This document shows positions 7,435-15,722 of a stretch of 23,462 nt of DNA, piece after piece. Position 1 is the first letter of the stretch. Each line of letters begins with the position of its first letter. Location of the stretch: NCBI GenBank assembly GCA_002796025.1, contig PCVQ01000021.1, forward strand, positions 1 through 23,462, in the 5' to 3' direction. The notes beneath the pieces are model-generated. The model worked only from the letters and a program-made list of their open reading frames with translations. It was not told the DNA's origin and searched no databases. The position numbers were made by a program, and so were the translations under genes. This DNA comes from Candidatus Peregrinibacteria bacterium CG11_big_fil_rev_8_21_14_0_20_46_8. Its GTDB lineage: Bacteria; Patescibacteriota; Gracilibacteria; UBA1369; UM-FILTER-53-11.

Positions 7435-9844
7435 AGTTTGCGCTGGTTATTGCCCCATACACACGCTCCTGAACCTGTTGCATATCTTCATCAGTCAGTG
7501 TCCGCTCTTCAGATTGTAACAGAAGGCGGAATGTGAAGGACTTTTTGCCTGATCCAAGCTGGGGCCCGGTAAAAATGTCTATGAGCTTCACGCTTTGCAA
7601 AAGTTTATTGTCAGGCTTTCGAATTATTTCATATATTTCTCGCACCGGCGTCCGCTTTTCTACAAGAACGGAAATATCAAATTCAATTCCGGGGAAGCGC
7701 GGCAGCGGATGAAAGGTTCGTATGTTGCTATCTAATGCAATAAGCTTGGCAAGGTTAATCTCGAACGCGCTAATGGCGATCTCAATACCAAAGTTTTTAA
7801 GAACTTGCGGGTGTATTTCGTAAAGAGTGCCGATTACCTCTTTGCCAATGCGGACTTCGGCGCACTTTTTAGGATGTGCATAAGGCGGAACGCTTTGCGC
7901 TTCTTGAACGCGGAATTTGCTGGCATTAAAGCGCGCAAGAAACTCTTGTACTGCCCCAAGAGCGTTATAGAAAATTTCCCCCTTCTTTGCCGGATCTATA
8001 AAAATACCACCTGCAAAAGTCTCTTCTTTTGGAAAGTAGTTGCTGTCCTCAATGTAGGTACGGCCAATTTCGTAAAGCGAAAATGCATCGCGGTATTTTA
8101 TGTTGTGATGTGCAGCTCGAAGCAGCGTTGGAATTAAACTGATGCGCATATATTTTTGATCTTCAGAAAGCGGATTGAGCATTTCCAAATGGAGCTCTTT
8201 GGGCAGGAGTGCATCGTCTATTTCTTTATCGCCGTAGAAGGAATACGTTTGTGCTTCAAACATGCCGAGATCATGCGAAAAAATATCACGGGCTGTATTT
8301 TCTAATTGGCGCGTGCGGTTCTCGCGAGGAATATGAATTGGAAGATCGGGGAGTTGCGAAGGAATATTTTGATATCCGTAAATCCGGGCCACCTCTTCTA
8401 TGAGATCTTCTGCTATCTCTACATCGCCGGTTGCTCTATGCGGCGAGACGCTTACTTTTAGTTTTTTTCCGCTGCCACTTACTCCAAACTCGAGCCCCTT
8501 TAAAATCCGCACTATCTCTTTGGGTGAAATCTCTATCCCAATTTTTTTGCATACCATATCTACATCTAAATCAATTACGATCTTTTTTTCTTTCCAGTCG
8601 CCAATCGTCTGTTGTGGCGTAGTGATGATTGCATCAGGACAGGTCTCTTGAAGGAGGGCAAGCGCACGCTTGATAGCCAGCTCGGTCAACTCTGGATCGA
8701 GGCCCTTTTCAAAGCGCTGAGAAGCATCCGAGCGGAGCATGTGGTGCGTTGAGCTTTTGCGAATAATAATAGGATTCCAATTTGCCGCTTCGAAAATAAC
8801 TTCTGTAGTTGCGTCCGAAATTTCCGAGTCTTTGCCACCCATAATTCCGGCAAGTCCGAGAATTTTTTGACCGTCCGTTACTACCGGATCGCGCGCGGTA
8901 AGCGTCCGTTTTTTATGGTCGATTGTTTCAAGCGTTTCACCATCTTTTGCAAAACGTACGTTAAGGGTATCGGTGCCTACAATATTACGGTCATAGGCAT
9001 GCATTGGCTGGCCCAGTTCGACCATTACAAAATTTGTGATATCAACAATGTTATTAATTGGACGGATGCCGATTGCCTGCAGGCGAGATTTAATCCACTG
9101 CGGCGACTCCTGAATTTTTACATTTGAAACCATGCAGGTAGAGAAGCGGGGGCAAATCTCTGCATCCTCAATCTTTATGTGCAGAAGTTCTTTCTTTTTT
9201 TCTTTGAGCGAAGATGCGAATAGGTGGTCGATTTTTTTGCGCGGCCTATCGAAAATTGCACTGAGCTCGCGCGCAAACCCAAAATGTCCCCAGAGATCGG
9301 GCCGGTGGGTGAGTGATTTGTTGTCGACTTCAAAAATAGTATCGTTGCGCCCAAGCGCATCGGCAAGCGGAGTGCCCGCCACAGCATCCACATACGAAAG
9401 ATCGTGAATGTGGACTTCTTTTTGCCCCTCGCGATTATCCGGCTCCAGCCCAATTTCTTCACCTGCACAGATCATGCCAACACTTGTTTCTCCGCGCACC
9501 TTTGCTTCTTTAAGTTCCACAGTTTCTTCTCCATGCCATTGCACAATTGCTCCCGGCAAAGCAACCGCAACCTTCATGCCTTCTTTTAAATTTTGTCCGC
9601 CGCACACTTGTTGCACAATTTTGCCACCACCGATATCCGTCTCCGACAGCTGCAGTTTGTCTGCATTCGGATGCGGCTTCAATTTTTTGACCTGCCCCAC
9701 AACCATGTTCGCAAACTTGCTGCACTCATCTTCGTAGCCTTCGATTTCAGCAGTATGCAGCGTAATTGTATTCGCAAGTTCTTGTGCATCTGTGCCGTGC
9801 GGCACATCCACAAACTCACGCAGCCAATTGAGAGAGATATACAT
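7415..9844 (-). CDS. pheT: Phenylalanine-tRNA ligase beta subunit
   Basis: Non-catalytic large subunit of the (alpha-beta)2 PheRS, with tRNA-binding and editing roles. At 809 residues it is full length. Domains in order: N-terminal MYISLNWLREFV, OB-fold tRNA-binding domain (about 40-150, with VGQVKKLKPHPNADKLQL), B3/B4 editing domain (about 205-380), and B5 domain (about 400-475). The catalytic-like core is at about 480-690. The C-terminal FDX-ACB anticodon-binding domain is at about 713-809 (FHPLPRFPGIEFDISVLV to the end). The ATG at 9844 lies 2 nt after the pheS stop, so the two form an operon with coupled translation. Its 3' end carries the next gene's promoter. No defect is seen. Confidence 0.97.
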   Translation of the reverse strand: MYISLNWLREFVDVPHGTDAQELANTITLHTAEIEGYEDECSKFANMVVGQVKKLKPHPNADKLQLSETDIGGGKIVQQVCGGQNLKEGMKVAVALPGAIVQWHGEETVELKEAKVRGETSVGMICAGEEIGLEPDNREGQKEVHIHDLSYVDAVAGTPLADALGRNDTIFEVDNKSLTHRPDLWGHFGFARELSAIFDRPRKKIDHLFASSLKEKKKELLHIKIEDAEICPRFSTCMVSNVKIQESPQWIKSRLQAIGIRPINNIVDITNFVMVELGQPMHAYDRNIVGTDTLNVRFAKDGETLETIDHKKRTLTARDPVVTDGQKILGLAGIMGGKDSEISDATTEVIFEAANWNPIIIRKSSTHHMLRSDASQRFEKGLDPELTELAIKRALALLQETCPDAIITTPQQTIGDWKEKKIVIDLDVDMVCKKIGIEISPKEIVRILKGLEFGVSGSGKKLKVSVSPHRATGDVEIAEDLIEEVARIYGYQNIPSQLPDLPIHIPRENRTRQLENTARDIFSHDLGMFEAQTYSFYGDKEIDDALLPKELHLEMLNPLSEDQKYMRISLIPTLLRAAHHNIKYRDAFSLYEIGRTYIEDSNYFPKEETFAGGIFIDPAKKGEIFYNALGAVQEFLARFNASKFRVQEAQSVPPYAHPKKCAEVRIGKEVIGTLYEIHPQVLKNFGIEIAISAFEINLAKLIALDSNIRTFHPLPRFPGIEFDISVLVEKRTPVREIYEIIRKPDNKLLQSVKLIDIFTGPQLGSGKKSFTFRLLLQSEERTLTDEDMQQVQERVYGAITSANFEIRGR

Positions 9845-9846
9845 AG

Positions 9847-10887
9847 TTAAAATTGTTCTAAGAATCTAATGTCGCCGCCTGCAAAGAGGCGGATGTCGGA
9901 AATTGCGTAGCGCATCATTGCGAGGCGTGTTAATCCAAAGCCAAAGGCCCAGCCTTGATACACATTTGGATCTACACCGCCGGCGCGCAGCACATTCGGA
10001 TGTGTCATGCCTGCGCCCATAAATTCGATCCAGCCCGTGTGTTTGCACACGCGGCAGCCGTCACCGCCGCAGAGCGCGCACGACATATCTAACTCTAGTC
10101 CGGGTTCCACAAAGGGAAAATAGCCAGGCCGAAACCGCACTTTGGTTTCGCGCCGAAATAAGCGTGTTAAAAATGTCTCCATCACACCTTTTAAATGTGC
10201 AATAGAAATATCTTTATCGATCATCATTCCTTCAACTTGGTTGAAAGTATGTTCGTGGCTTGCATCGATCGCCTCGTTTCTAAATACGCGTCCGGGTACA
10301 ATCATGCGAACCGGTGCACCGTACTTTTCTAATGTGCGAACTTGCACCGGTGACGTATGCGTGCGCAATACCAGCCGTCCGTGCTGCGGATCGGCTTTGC
10401 GCTTCAAAAAGAAAGTGTCTTGCATGTCGCGTGCAGGATGGTGCTCCGGAATGTTTAATCCCTCAAAATTGTAATATTCGCTCTCTACTTCGGGTCCGTC
10501 CTGGATTTCAAATCCCATAGCACTAAAAATCTCCTCAATTTCACGCTGTACTTGATTCAAGACATGTACCCGTCCCGTTTTGTATTCGGTGCCCGGTGCC
10601 GTTACATCGATCCACGAGTCGCGCAAACTCCGCTCGACCTCTTCGCGCTCCAAGGATGCCCCCTTTTTTTCAAAAGCCGCCTCAAGCGCTACCTTCACCT
10701 CGTTTACCAGTTTTCCCATCTCCGGCTTTTCTTCTTTTGGAAGATCTTTAATGCCGCGCATCAAAAGCGTTAGCTCGCCTTTACGGCCAAGATATTTCAC
10801 ATGCACTTCATACAGCGCCTCCTTTGTTTGGGCGGCATCGATGTCGGCAAGCGCCTGCGCCTGCATCTTTGTAAGCAGCTCTTTCAT
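9847..10887 (-). CDS. pheS: Phenylalanine-tRNA ligase alpha subunit
   Basis: Catalytic subunit of PheRS, class II synthetase fold, charging tRNA-Phe. From the chosen start the product is 346 residues, typical for the family. It has an N-terminal coiled coil (about 1-85), class II motif 2 around VPGRVFRNEAIDASHEHTFNQVEG, a Cys-rich knuckle CALCGGDGCRVC common in bacterial PheS, and motif 3 GFGLTRLAMMRY near the end. The start MKELLTKM at 10887 is preferred over an in-frame ATG at 10935. The family begins with this helix, and a TATAGT box lies in the extra 48 nt. A divergent promoter for the 10989 gene lies about 20 bp further upstream. There is no Shine-Dalgarno. Confidence 0.97.
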   Translation of the reverse strand: MKELLTKMQAQALADIDAAQTKEALYEVHVKYLGRKGELTLLMRGIKDLPKEEKPEMGKLVNEVKVALEAAFEKKGASLEREEVERSLRDSWIDVTAPGTEYKTGRVHVLNQVQREIEEIFSAMGFEIQDGPEVESEYYNFEGLNIPEHHPARDMQDTFFLKRKADPQHGRLVLRTHTSPVQVRTLEKYGAPVRMIVPGRVFRNEAIDASHEHTFNQVEGMMIDKDISIAHLKGVMETFLTRLFRRETKVRFRPGYFPFVEPGLELDMSCALCGGDGCRVCKHTGWIEFMGAGMTHPNVLRAGGVDPNVYQGWAFGFGLTRLAMMRYAISDIRLFAGGDIRFLEQF

Positions 10888-10896
10888 GTTGCACGA

Positions 10897-10926
10897 ACTA
10901 TACAAGGTATCGTGTTGGCAGATCAA
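10897..10926 (-). promoter_or_regulatory. pheS promoter, near-leaderless
   Basis: On the minus strand, TTGATC (10921-10926) and TATAGT (10897-10902) have an 18-bp spacer. Nine nucleotides separate the -10 box from the pheS ATG, predicting a leader of about 1-3 nt. That leaves no room for the attenuator or T-box leader found upstream of pheST in some bacteria. Confidence 0.65.
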
Positions 10927-10947
10927 CGGAAGCACGTGGAACGATGG

Positions 10948-10976
10948 TTGACAGATATGGCTCTTTGATTTAAAGT
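10948..10976 (+). promoter_or_regulatory. Promoter for the 10989 gene, divergent from pheS
   Basis: TTGACA (10948-10953) and TAAAGT (10971-10976) with a 17-bp spacer. The -10 box ends 12 nt before the ATG at 10989, so the leader would be about 5-6 nt. The two divergent -35 boxes (this one and that of pheS) are 21 bp apart, back to back. Confidence 0.65.
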
Positions 10977-10988
10977 TTCTTTCCGAAT

Positions 10989-11465
10989 ATGTCCAAACTA
11001 GAAAATTTCAAAGACGCCGATGAGGCGCTTCAAGCATTGCAAGATAGAATGTTGCGCGATAAGCAAAAAGAGCGGACCTCATTTTTATCGTTGAGCGTAC
11101 CGGAATTTTATACGCTTGATGGAGAGACGGTGGCAGCTGTTGGGACTATTGAGCGGAAGGGTTGCCGCATTGAACGAAGGGGTAGCCGAGCTATACGCGC
11201 TGTTGAATTTTATCCAACATTTGAGCAGCTTCGTGAGGATAGTAATGGTATTCGTAGGGCAATTCGATCATTGGTCACGCGAGCGCTGCAGGCATCGAGA
11301 GTTTCTGTGGCTGTTGACTGGAAGTTGAAAAATCCTACAGCGTTGAGGCCGTCGCATGCTGCATTGCAGCAGCCGGACTTACACGGAACTAATCTGAGCG
11401 AACTTAGCCGAGATCCAACTTTAGATGAACTAAGTATGGGCGGAGATGATAATTTAAAAATTTAA
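10989..11465 (+). CDS. Soluble protein of unknown function
   Basis: The 158-residue orphan is soluble and charged. The N-terminal part (about 1-30, KDADEALQALQDRMLRDKQKE) is helical. A middle part with alternating strands (PEFYTLDGETVAAVGTIERKGCRIERRGSRAIRAVEFYPTFE) leads to an arginine-rich helix (GIRRAIRSLVTRALQAS). A polar, probably disordered tail runs from about 118. There is no signal peptide, membrane segment or known catalytic motif. It is expressed from its own strong promoter with a near-leaderless start, divergent from pheS, and converges on the HU gene with a shared terminator. The promoter and terminator on either side make it a real gene; its role is unknown. Confidence 0.7.
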   Translation: MSKLENFKDADEALQALQDRMLRDKQKERTSFLSLSVPEFYTLDGETVAAVGTIERKGCRIERRGSRAIRAVEFYPTFEQLREDSNGIRRAIRSLVTRALQASRVSVAVDWKLKNPTALRPSHAALQQPDLHGTNLSELSRDPTLDELSMGGDDNLKI

Positions 11466-11482
11466 AAGTCATTCTTAACAAA

Positions 11483-11514
11483 AGAGCCCCGCACCCTTTC
11501 GAATACGAGACTCT
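11483..11514. terminator. Bidirectional rho-independent terminator between the 10989 gene and the HU gene
   Basis: Inverted repeat AGAGCCCC (11483-11490) with GAGACTCT (11507-11514): eight pairs, two of them G-U in one orientation, around a 16-nt loop. On the minus strand it is followed at once by TTTTGTT, serving the HU gene. On the plus strand it is followed a few bases later by a run of six T, serving the 10989 gene. Confidence 0.6.
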
Positions 11515-11536
11515 CTGTATTTTTTCAATATCCGTT

Positions 11537-11812
11537 CTATCGGATAGCGTCCTTCAAAGTTTTACCAGCCTTGAAAGCAGGAAGCTTCATTGCAGGGATT
11601 TGCAATCGTTCCTCTGGGTTGCGTGGGTTTACACCCATGCGCTTAGCGCGCTTGCTCACACGGAATGTACCGAAACCGGTAACTGTAACAGACTCACCTT
11701 TCTTGAGAGCCTTTGTAATAGTACCGAGCAAAGCCTCAAGTACTTCTGAAGCTTGGCGTTTGGTAACACCAGTTGCGTTTGCAGCTGCTGCTACAAGGTC
11801 CTGCTTAGTCAT
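11537..11812 (-). CDS. hup: HU-family DNA-binding protein
   Basis: Histone-like dimeric protein that bends and compacts DNA. The 91 residues match the family length. MTKQDLVAAAANATGVTKRQASEVLEALLGTI is the dimerising helical part, then GESVTVTGFGTFRVSKR and the DNA-binding beta arm. VNPRNPEERLQIPAM carries the intercalating proline in R-N-P, and KLPAFKAGKTLKDAI closes the fold. Transcribed from a TATAAT promoter about 40 nt upstream and ended by a hairpin terminator, so it is monocistronic. It lies divergent from topA; both set DNA topology. Whether it acts more like HU or IHF cannot be told. Confidence 0.96.
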   Translation of the reverse strand: MTKQDLVAAAANATGVTKRQASEVLEALLGTITKALKKGESVTVTGFGTFRVSKRAKRMGVNPRNPEERLQIPAMKLPAFKAGKTLKDAIR

Positions 11813-11851
11813 AATTAAGAAGGATTAGGGGATATAAATAACTACCACCCC

Positions 11852-11879
11852 ATTATATGAATGAGAAATCAGCATGCAA
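11852..11879 (-). promoter_or_regulatory. hup promoter
   Basis: On the minus strand, TTGCAT (11874-11879) and TATAAT (11852-11857) with a 16-bp spacer. The predicted leader before the ATG at 11812 is about 33 nt and has no Shine-Dalgarno. This is one of the few genes here with a real 5' leader. Confidence 0.6.
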
Positions 11880-12025
11880 GTCAAAACGCCACAGCACGCA
11901 GTAGAGCGAAAATCATGGTAAAAGCTGTGTAAAAAGATTTTTTTCTATGCAATAATTTTTCTTTTCTCTCCTTTTGCACGACATAAAATTACAAACGCGC
12001 CAAGAGCAAAATCGAGTTTATGGCT

Positions 12026-12055
12026 TTGTTATGGGAAAATTGATTATGCTACAAT
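12026..12055 (+). promoter_or_regulatory. topA promoter with extended -10
   Basis: TTGTTA (12026-12031), 18-bp spacer, then TGC directly before TACAAT (12050-12055), an extended -10 motif. It predicts a leader of about 60 nt. A second box TATAGC (12110-12115), 6 nt before the ATG, would give a leaderless transcript; the sequence does not decide between them. Confidence 0.5.
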
Positions 12056-12121
12056 TAGCCTCAGTATGCAATTGAGAATCTTTGCTGTCTCACTCTTTTA
12101 ACAGTAATTATAGCGCCCGTT

Positions 12122-14368
12122 ATGCCTACAAAGAATTTAATTATCGTAGAGTCACCCGCAAAAGCGAAGACTATTTCCCGCTTTGTGGGTAAAGAGTATG
12201 TGGTAAAAGCATCTATGGGCCACGTGCGTGATCTGCCGAAATCCAAAATCGGCGTTGAGATCGAAAAAGATTTTGAGCCCACATATAAAGTAATGACCGA
12301 CAAAAAGAAGGTTATTACCGAATTAAAATCAAAGATTGGAGACAATACTACTATTTGGATCGCAACTGATGAAGACCGCGAAGGAGAGGCGATTGGATGG
12401 CATCTCTTAAAGGCCTTAAAAGTTGATGATGGTGATGCGCGCGTAAAGCGAATTGTTTTTCATGAAATTACGAAGGGCGCGATTTTGAATGCGCTTGAAC
12501 ATCCGCGCGAACTTGATGCGCGCCTCATCGATGCGCAGCAGGCGCGCCGCGTTTTGGATCGGCTTGTGGGATATGAGTTGTCGCCATTGTTATGGAAAAA
12601 AATTCGTTACGGACTTTCTGCCGGCCGCGTGCAGAGTGTTGCCGTACGTTTGATTGTAGAGCGTGAACGCGAAATCCGTGCATTTAAACCTGAGGAGTAC
12701 TGGTCGATTACGGCCCACTATATTAAAGACGGGAATGAATTTGCCGCTGAACTAAATAAGATAGATGGCGAAAAAGCAAAGATCGATAATGAGTCCGCAT
12801 CACAAGAAATTATGAGTGCCATCGAGGGCAAGCCGCATCTCGTTGGGGAGCTGAGTAAAAAAGAGGTAAAGCGTAATCCATCGCCACCCTTTATTACTTC
12901 TACGCTCCAGCAGGAGGCATCGCGCAAACTTGGCTTCTCGGTAAAAAAGACGATGATGCTTGCACAGAAGATGTACGAAGGTGTTGAGATCGGAGGACAG
13001 ACAACGGGTCTCATTACCTACATGCGTACCGATTCCGTGAATTTGAGTAAGGTTGCGCTGGATCAGGCTCGCCAAGTAATTGAGCAGGAGTTCGGCAAGG
13101 AGTATGTATTGGATGAACCGCGCATGTATAAAAGTAAGAAGGGTGCGCAAGAGGCGCACGAGGCCATTCGTCCTACCGATCTTGCACTTTCTCCAACAGA
13201 TGCAAAAGCATATTTAGATAAAGATTCACACCGTCTCTACGACTTAATTTGGAAGCGCACGCTCGCATGCCAAATGCAGCAGGCGATTTTAGAGCAGGTT
13301 GGTGCCGATATTATTGTTGAGAATACAAAATATCAGTTTCGTGCGACCGGTCAGACCATTAAATTCGCAGGATTTATGAAGGCCTATACCGAGGGGCGCG
13401 ATCATCCTGAAGAAGAGCTGCAAGATAAAGAAAAGATTTTGCCGGAGCTGTCGCAGGGCGAAAAGCTCGATGTGCAGCAGGTTGTGCCCGAGCAGCACTT
13501 TACCAAACCGCCGGCACGCTATACCGAAGCAAGCTTGGTAAAGAAGTTAGAGAGTGAGGGGATTGGGCGTCCGTCTACATATGCACCGACAATTTCTACG
13601 GTTATTACACGCGGCTATGTAGAGAAAGAGCAAAAGCAGCTCAAGCCGACCGATGTGGGCGAGGTAGTAAACGATGTCTTGGTTGAGCACTTTCCGGATA
13701 TTGTCGATATTCACTTTACGGCAAAGATGGAAGAAAGTTTGGATGCCATTGCCGAAGGCAAAGTAGAGTGGCGGCCGCTCATGAAAGATTTTTATGGTCC
13801 CTTCCACAAAAATATTGAAGTGAAAGATGCCGAATTGCAAAAGCACGATCTTATTACCGAAAAAACCGACGAGGTTTGTGAAAAGTGTGGTAAGCCAATG
13901 GAAATTAAGTTGGGACGCTTTGGAAAATTTTTATCGTGTACCGGTTATCCTGAGTGTAAAAATGCCAAGCCGTTTGGAAAAGATCCCGAAAAGCAAAAAG
14001 AGGAAGATGAAAAATTGAAGGAGCTCCAAGAGAAGCATAAAAATGAAGTATGCGAAAAGTGCGGCAGTGCTATGGAGGTGAAGCGCGGACGTTTTGGTCC
14101 GTTCTTGGGCTGCTCAAAATATCCGGAATGCAAAAACATTAGAGCTATTGTGAACGATACCGGCATCAAGTGCTGGGGCTGCGGCGAGGGACACTTGGTC
14201 GAGCGCCGCACGCGCAAAGGCGGCCGTGTCTTCTGGGGTTGCAACCGCTTTCCAAAGTGCAAAACTGCAACATGGGATAAGCCGCTGCGCCAGTGCGACA
14301 AGTGCGAACAGGGCGTAATTGTAGACAGCAAAAAAGAAGAGCGGGAGAAGTGTACGGTGTGCGGGTAG
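12122..14368 (+). CDS. topA: DNA topoisomerase I (type IA) with four zinc-ribbon units
   Basis: Relaxes negative supercoils by single-strand passage. The 748-residue protein begins with a Toprim domain: NLIIVESPAKAKTI (Glu10) and TDEDREGE, whose D83, D85 and E87 bind Mg. The signature GLSAGRVQSVAVRLIVERE lies at about 164-182. The catalytic tyrosine is Tyr300 in GLITYMRTDS. Further motifs are HEAIRPTD (about 346-353) and YTEASLVKKLESEGIGRPSTYAP (467-489). The C-terminus has four Cys4 units: C586/C589/C606/C612, C644/C647/C664/C670, C684/C687/C707/C713, and a shorter last one C725/C728/C744/C747. All catalytic residues are present. The stop lies 14 nt from that of the convergent TPR gene. Confidence 0.97.
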   Translation: MPTKNLIIVESPAKAKTISRFVGKEYVVKASMGHVRDLPKSKIGVEIEKDFEPTYKVMTDKKKVITELKSKIGDNTTIWIATDEDREGEAIGWHLLKALKVDDGDARVKRIVFHEITKGAILNALEHPRELDARLIDAQQARRVLDRLVGYELSPLLWKKIRYGLSAGRVQSVAVRLIVEREREIRAFKPEEYWSITAHYIKDGNEFAAELNKIDGEKAKIDNESASQEIMSAIEGKPHLVGELSKKEVKRNPSPPFITSTLQQEASRKLGFSVKKTMMLAQKMYEGVEIGGQTTGLITYMRTDSVNLSKVALDQARQVIEQEFGKEYVLDEPRMYKSKKGAQEAHEAIRPTDLALSPTDAKAYLDKDSHRLYDLIWKRTLACQMQQAILEQVGADIIVENTKYQFRATGQTIKFAGFMKAYTEGRDHPEEELQDKEKILPELSQGEKLDVQQVVPEQHFTKPPARYTEASLVKKLESEGIGRPSTYAPTISTVITRGYVEKEQKQLKPTDVGEVVNDVLVEHFPDIVDIHFTAKMEESLDAIAEGKVEWRPLMKDFYGPFHKNIEVKDAELQKHDLITEKTDEVCEKCGKPMEIKLGRFGKFLSCTGYPECKNAKPFGKDPEKQKEEDEKLKELQEKHKNEVCEKCGSAMEVKRGRFGPFLGCSKYPECKNIRAIVNDTGIKCWGCGEGHLVERRTRKGGRVFWGCNRFPKCKTATWDKPLRQCDKCEQGVIVDSKKEEREKCTVCG

Positions 14369-14371
14369 GGT

Positions 14372-14389
14372 AAGCGTATGTTTACGCTT
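14372..14389. repeat. Inverted repeat between convergent topA and TPR genes
   Basis: AAGCGTA (14372-14378) and TACGCTT (14383-14389) form a perfect 7-bp hairpin with a 4-nt loop. It lies exactly between the two convergent genes and includes the TPR stop codon. Its position suits a two-way terminator, but neither side has a clear T-run, so it may instead only stabilise 3' ends. Confidence 0.4.
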
Positions 14390-15620
14390 TGGTATTGGTA
14401 ACTTGTGCCAGAATCGTGCCAATCCTATGCGAGTAAGCGCGCCGCGTCTCCATCTTTGCCTGTAATTTTTGGCGCTCTTCGTCCAGACCGAGCATACTAT
14501 ATATAAGGTGAAGGTCGGCGATGGCGTCGTCGTAAATAAGGTCGCTCGTGTTTAGGAGTTGTTCCAGGCCGCTGCGTGCTTCATCATAATTTCCCAGCAT
14601 ATAGGCCATGCGGGCCCTGCGAAGTTTGGAGCCTTTGGTATCTGCGCCGGTGTGCTGCTGTGTAACTTTGTATTCAGAGCGGGCTTCGTCAAATTTTCCC
14701 TGTGCAAAATAAACATCGCCAAGGTTTGCGTGCGCCAGCGGATATTCGGGCGCAAGCTGCAAAATGCGGAGGCCGAGCTCTTCGGCATCGTCATATTCGC
14801 CTTGGCGTGTCTTTGCCTTCATCTGTACGGTTATAGCAAAGAGATTCATGGGATTGTGAATAAGCGCGCGCTTTGCATATTGTTCGGCACTTTGAAATTC
14901 GCCTTGTGCAAATGCGCACTGCGCAAGGAGTCCGTAAATTTGATCGTTGGCTGGTATGATTGTTTGAAGTTGATTCAAGAGCGATTGTGCAGCGGAATAC
15001 TGTCCGGCAGTCACCATGAGTTCTGCAAGCGTTATCGCAGCTTCGGGGTTTTTTGAAATTTCTTTGCTGGTTGAAAGTGCTTGCTGAGCTGCGGCGGTGT
15101 TGCCTTCCAGCAAGTTAAGATATGCAGCATAGAGTTTGAATTCGGGATGAGACGCAGAGATATTTCCCGCAGCGCTGCTTAAATGCTGGCGCGCCTTTGA
15201 TGGATTCCTCAGCCGAATATGGAGTCTGCACAGGGCCAGTTCACACTCTGAATTCGGTTTTTGCACTGTGGCAAAGTGACCCTGCGCTTTAGAAAAAAAA
15301 TATTCGTTAGTTGCGATTTTTCCGAGGGTAATGTGTGCGTCGTCTGCGCGCGGGTTGAGTTGTAGTGCAGCATTGCAATCATCTTTCGCACCTTTATAGT
15401 CGCCCAGCCAGTAGCCGATCTTGCCGCCCAGCGCCAAAACTTCGGCCCGTTTTTCGCGCGGCAGATCTTGGCATATATCTAAAATATCCATAAGTGTTGC
15501 ACGTGCCAAAGCGTACTCCTGTGATTTGATTTCTTGCTGTGCCCGCTGCCAAAGTTCATCAAAAGTTGTAGCGCGGCCATGTTGCTGTGAGACTAGCTCT
15601 TCAGGGGATTTTGGCTCCAT
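14382..15620 (-). CDS. Tetratricopeptide repeat protein
   Basis: The 412-residue soluble protein is built almost wholly of TPR-like helix pairs, a protein-protein scaffold. Clear units include RAEVLALGGKIGYWLGDYKGAKDD with LNPRADDAHITLGKIA, a run around AEQYAKRALIHNPMNLFAI, and LAPEYPLAHANLGDVYFAQGKFDEARSEY, with P at the helix ends. I count roughly nine or ten units. There is no signal peptide and no catalytic domain, so it is presumably cytoplasmic; the partner is unknown. The start is placed at 15620 (MEPKSPEEL) rather than the in-frame 15677 start. A TATACT box sits 6 nt before 15620, and the extra 19 codons translate promoter sequence. Divergent from the putative lipoprotein gene. Confidence 0.85.
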   Translation of the reverse strand: MEPKSPEELVSQQHGRATTFDELWQRAQQEIKSQEYALARATLMDILDICQDLPREKRAEVLALGGKIGYWLGDYKGAKDDCNAALQLNPRADDAHITLGKIATNEYFFSKAQGHFATVQKPNSECELALCRLHIRLRNPSKARQHLSSAAGNISASHPEFKLYAAYLNLLEGNTAAAQQALSTSKEISKNPEAAITLAELMVTAGQYSAAQSLLNQLQTIIPANDQIYGLLAQCAFAQGEFQSAEQYAKRALIHNPMNLFAITVQMKAKTRQGEYDDAEELGLRILQLAPEYPLAHANLGDVYFAQGKFDEARSEYKVTQQHTGADTKGSKLRRARMAYMLGNYDEARSGLEQLLNTSDLIYDDAIADLHLIYSMLGLDEERQKLQAKMETRRAYSHRIGTILAQVTNTKA

Positions 15621-15626
15621 GCGCCC

Positions 15627-15632
15627 AGTATA
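15627..15632 (-). promoter_or_regulatory. -10 box for leaderless TPR gene
   Basis: On the minus strand TATACT lies 6 nt before the ATG at 15620, so the predicted transcript start is the A of the start codon. The -35 region is not recognisable. It decides the start against the longer frame. Confidence 0.5.
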
Positions 15633-15670
15633 CAGCACTTCGACACAGAAAGGCGTTATCGAGAGAGGGC

Positions 15671-15697
15671 TTGACAAAAATGAGAATATTCTATAGA
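15671..15697 (+). promoter_or_regulatory. Candidate promoter and inverted repeat before the putative lipoprotein gene
   Basis: TTGACA (15671-15676) is followed by TATAGA (15692-15697) at 15 bp, or TAGAAA at 17 bp. An inverted repeat TAGAAA-TAT-TTTCTA overlaps and follows the -10 box (15694-15708), placed like an operator. The surrounding 50 bp are strongly AT-rich. Confidence 0.45.
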
Positions 15698-15722
15698 AAT
15701 ATTTTCTATTAACTATAAAACT

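Larger units (their letters stand above)
11813..12121. other. Intergenic region between hup and topA
   Basis: A 309-bp divergent spacer with no convincing gene. Near hup lies its promoter (11852-11879). The centre (about 11934-11985) is a T-rich stretch with AAAAAGATTTTTTT and a pyrimidine tract TTTTTCTTTTCTCTCC. Near topA are an extended -10 promoter (12026-12055) and a second, weaker TATAGC box (12110-12115) 6 nt before the ATG. The only small minus-strand frames (up to about 23 codons) look random. Confidence 0.6.

Noticed and set aside
10888..10935. In-frame ATG giving a 362-residue PheS
   Set aside because: The family starts at MKELLTKM and the -10 box lies inside the extension.
11860..12000. 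Short minus-strand frames (about 11-23 codons) in the hup-topA spacer
   Set aside because: Too short, no start signal agreeing with the pattern here, and no recognisable peptide.
15621..15677. Longer TPR protein start
   Set aside because: TATACT sits 6 nt before the internal ATG, and the extra residues do not resemble TPR helices.
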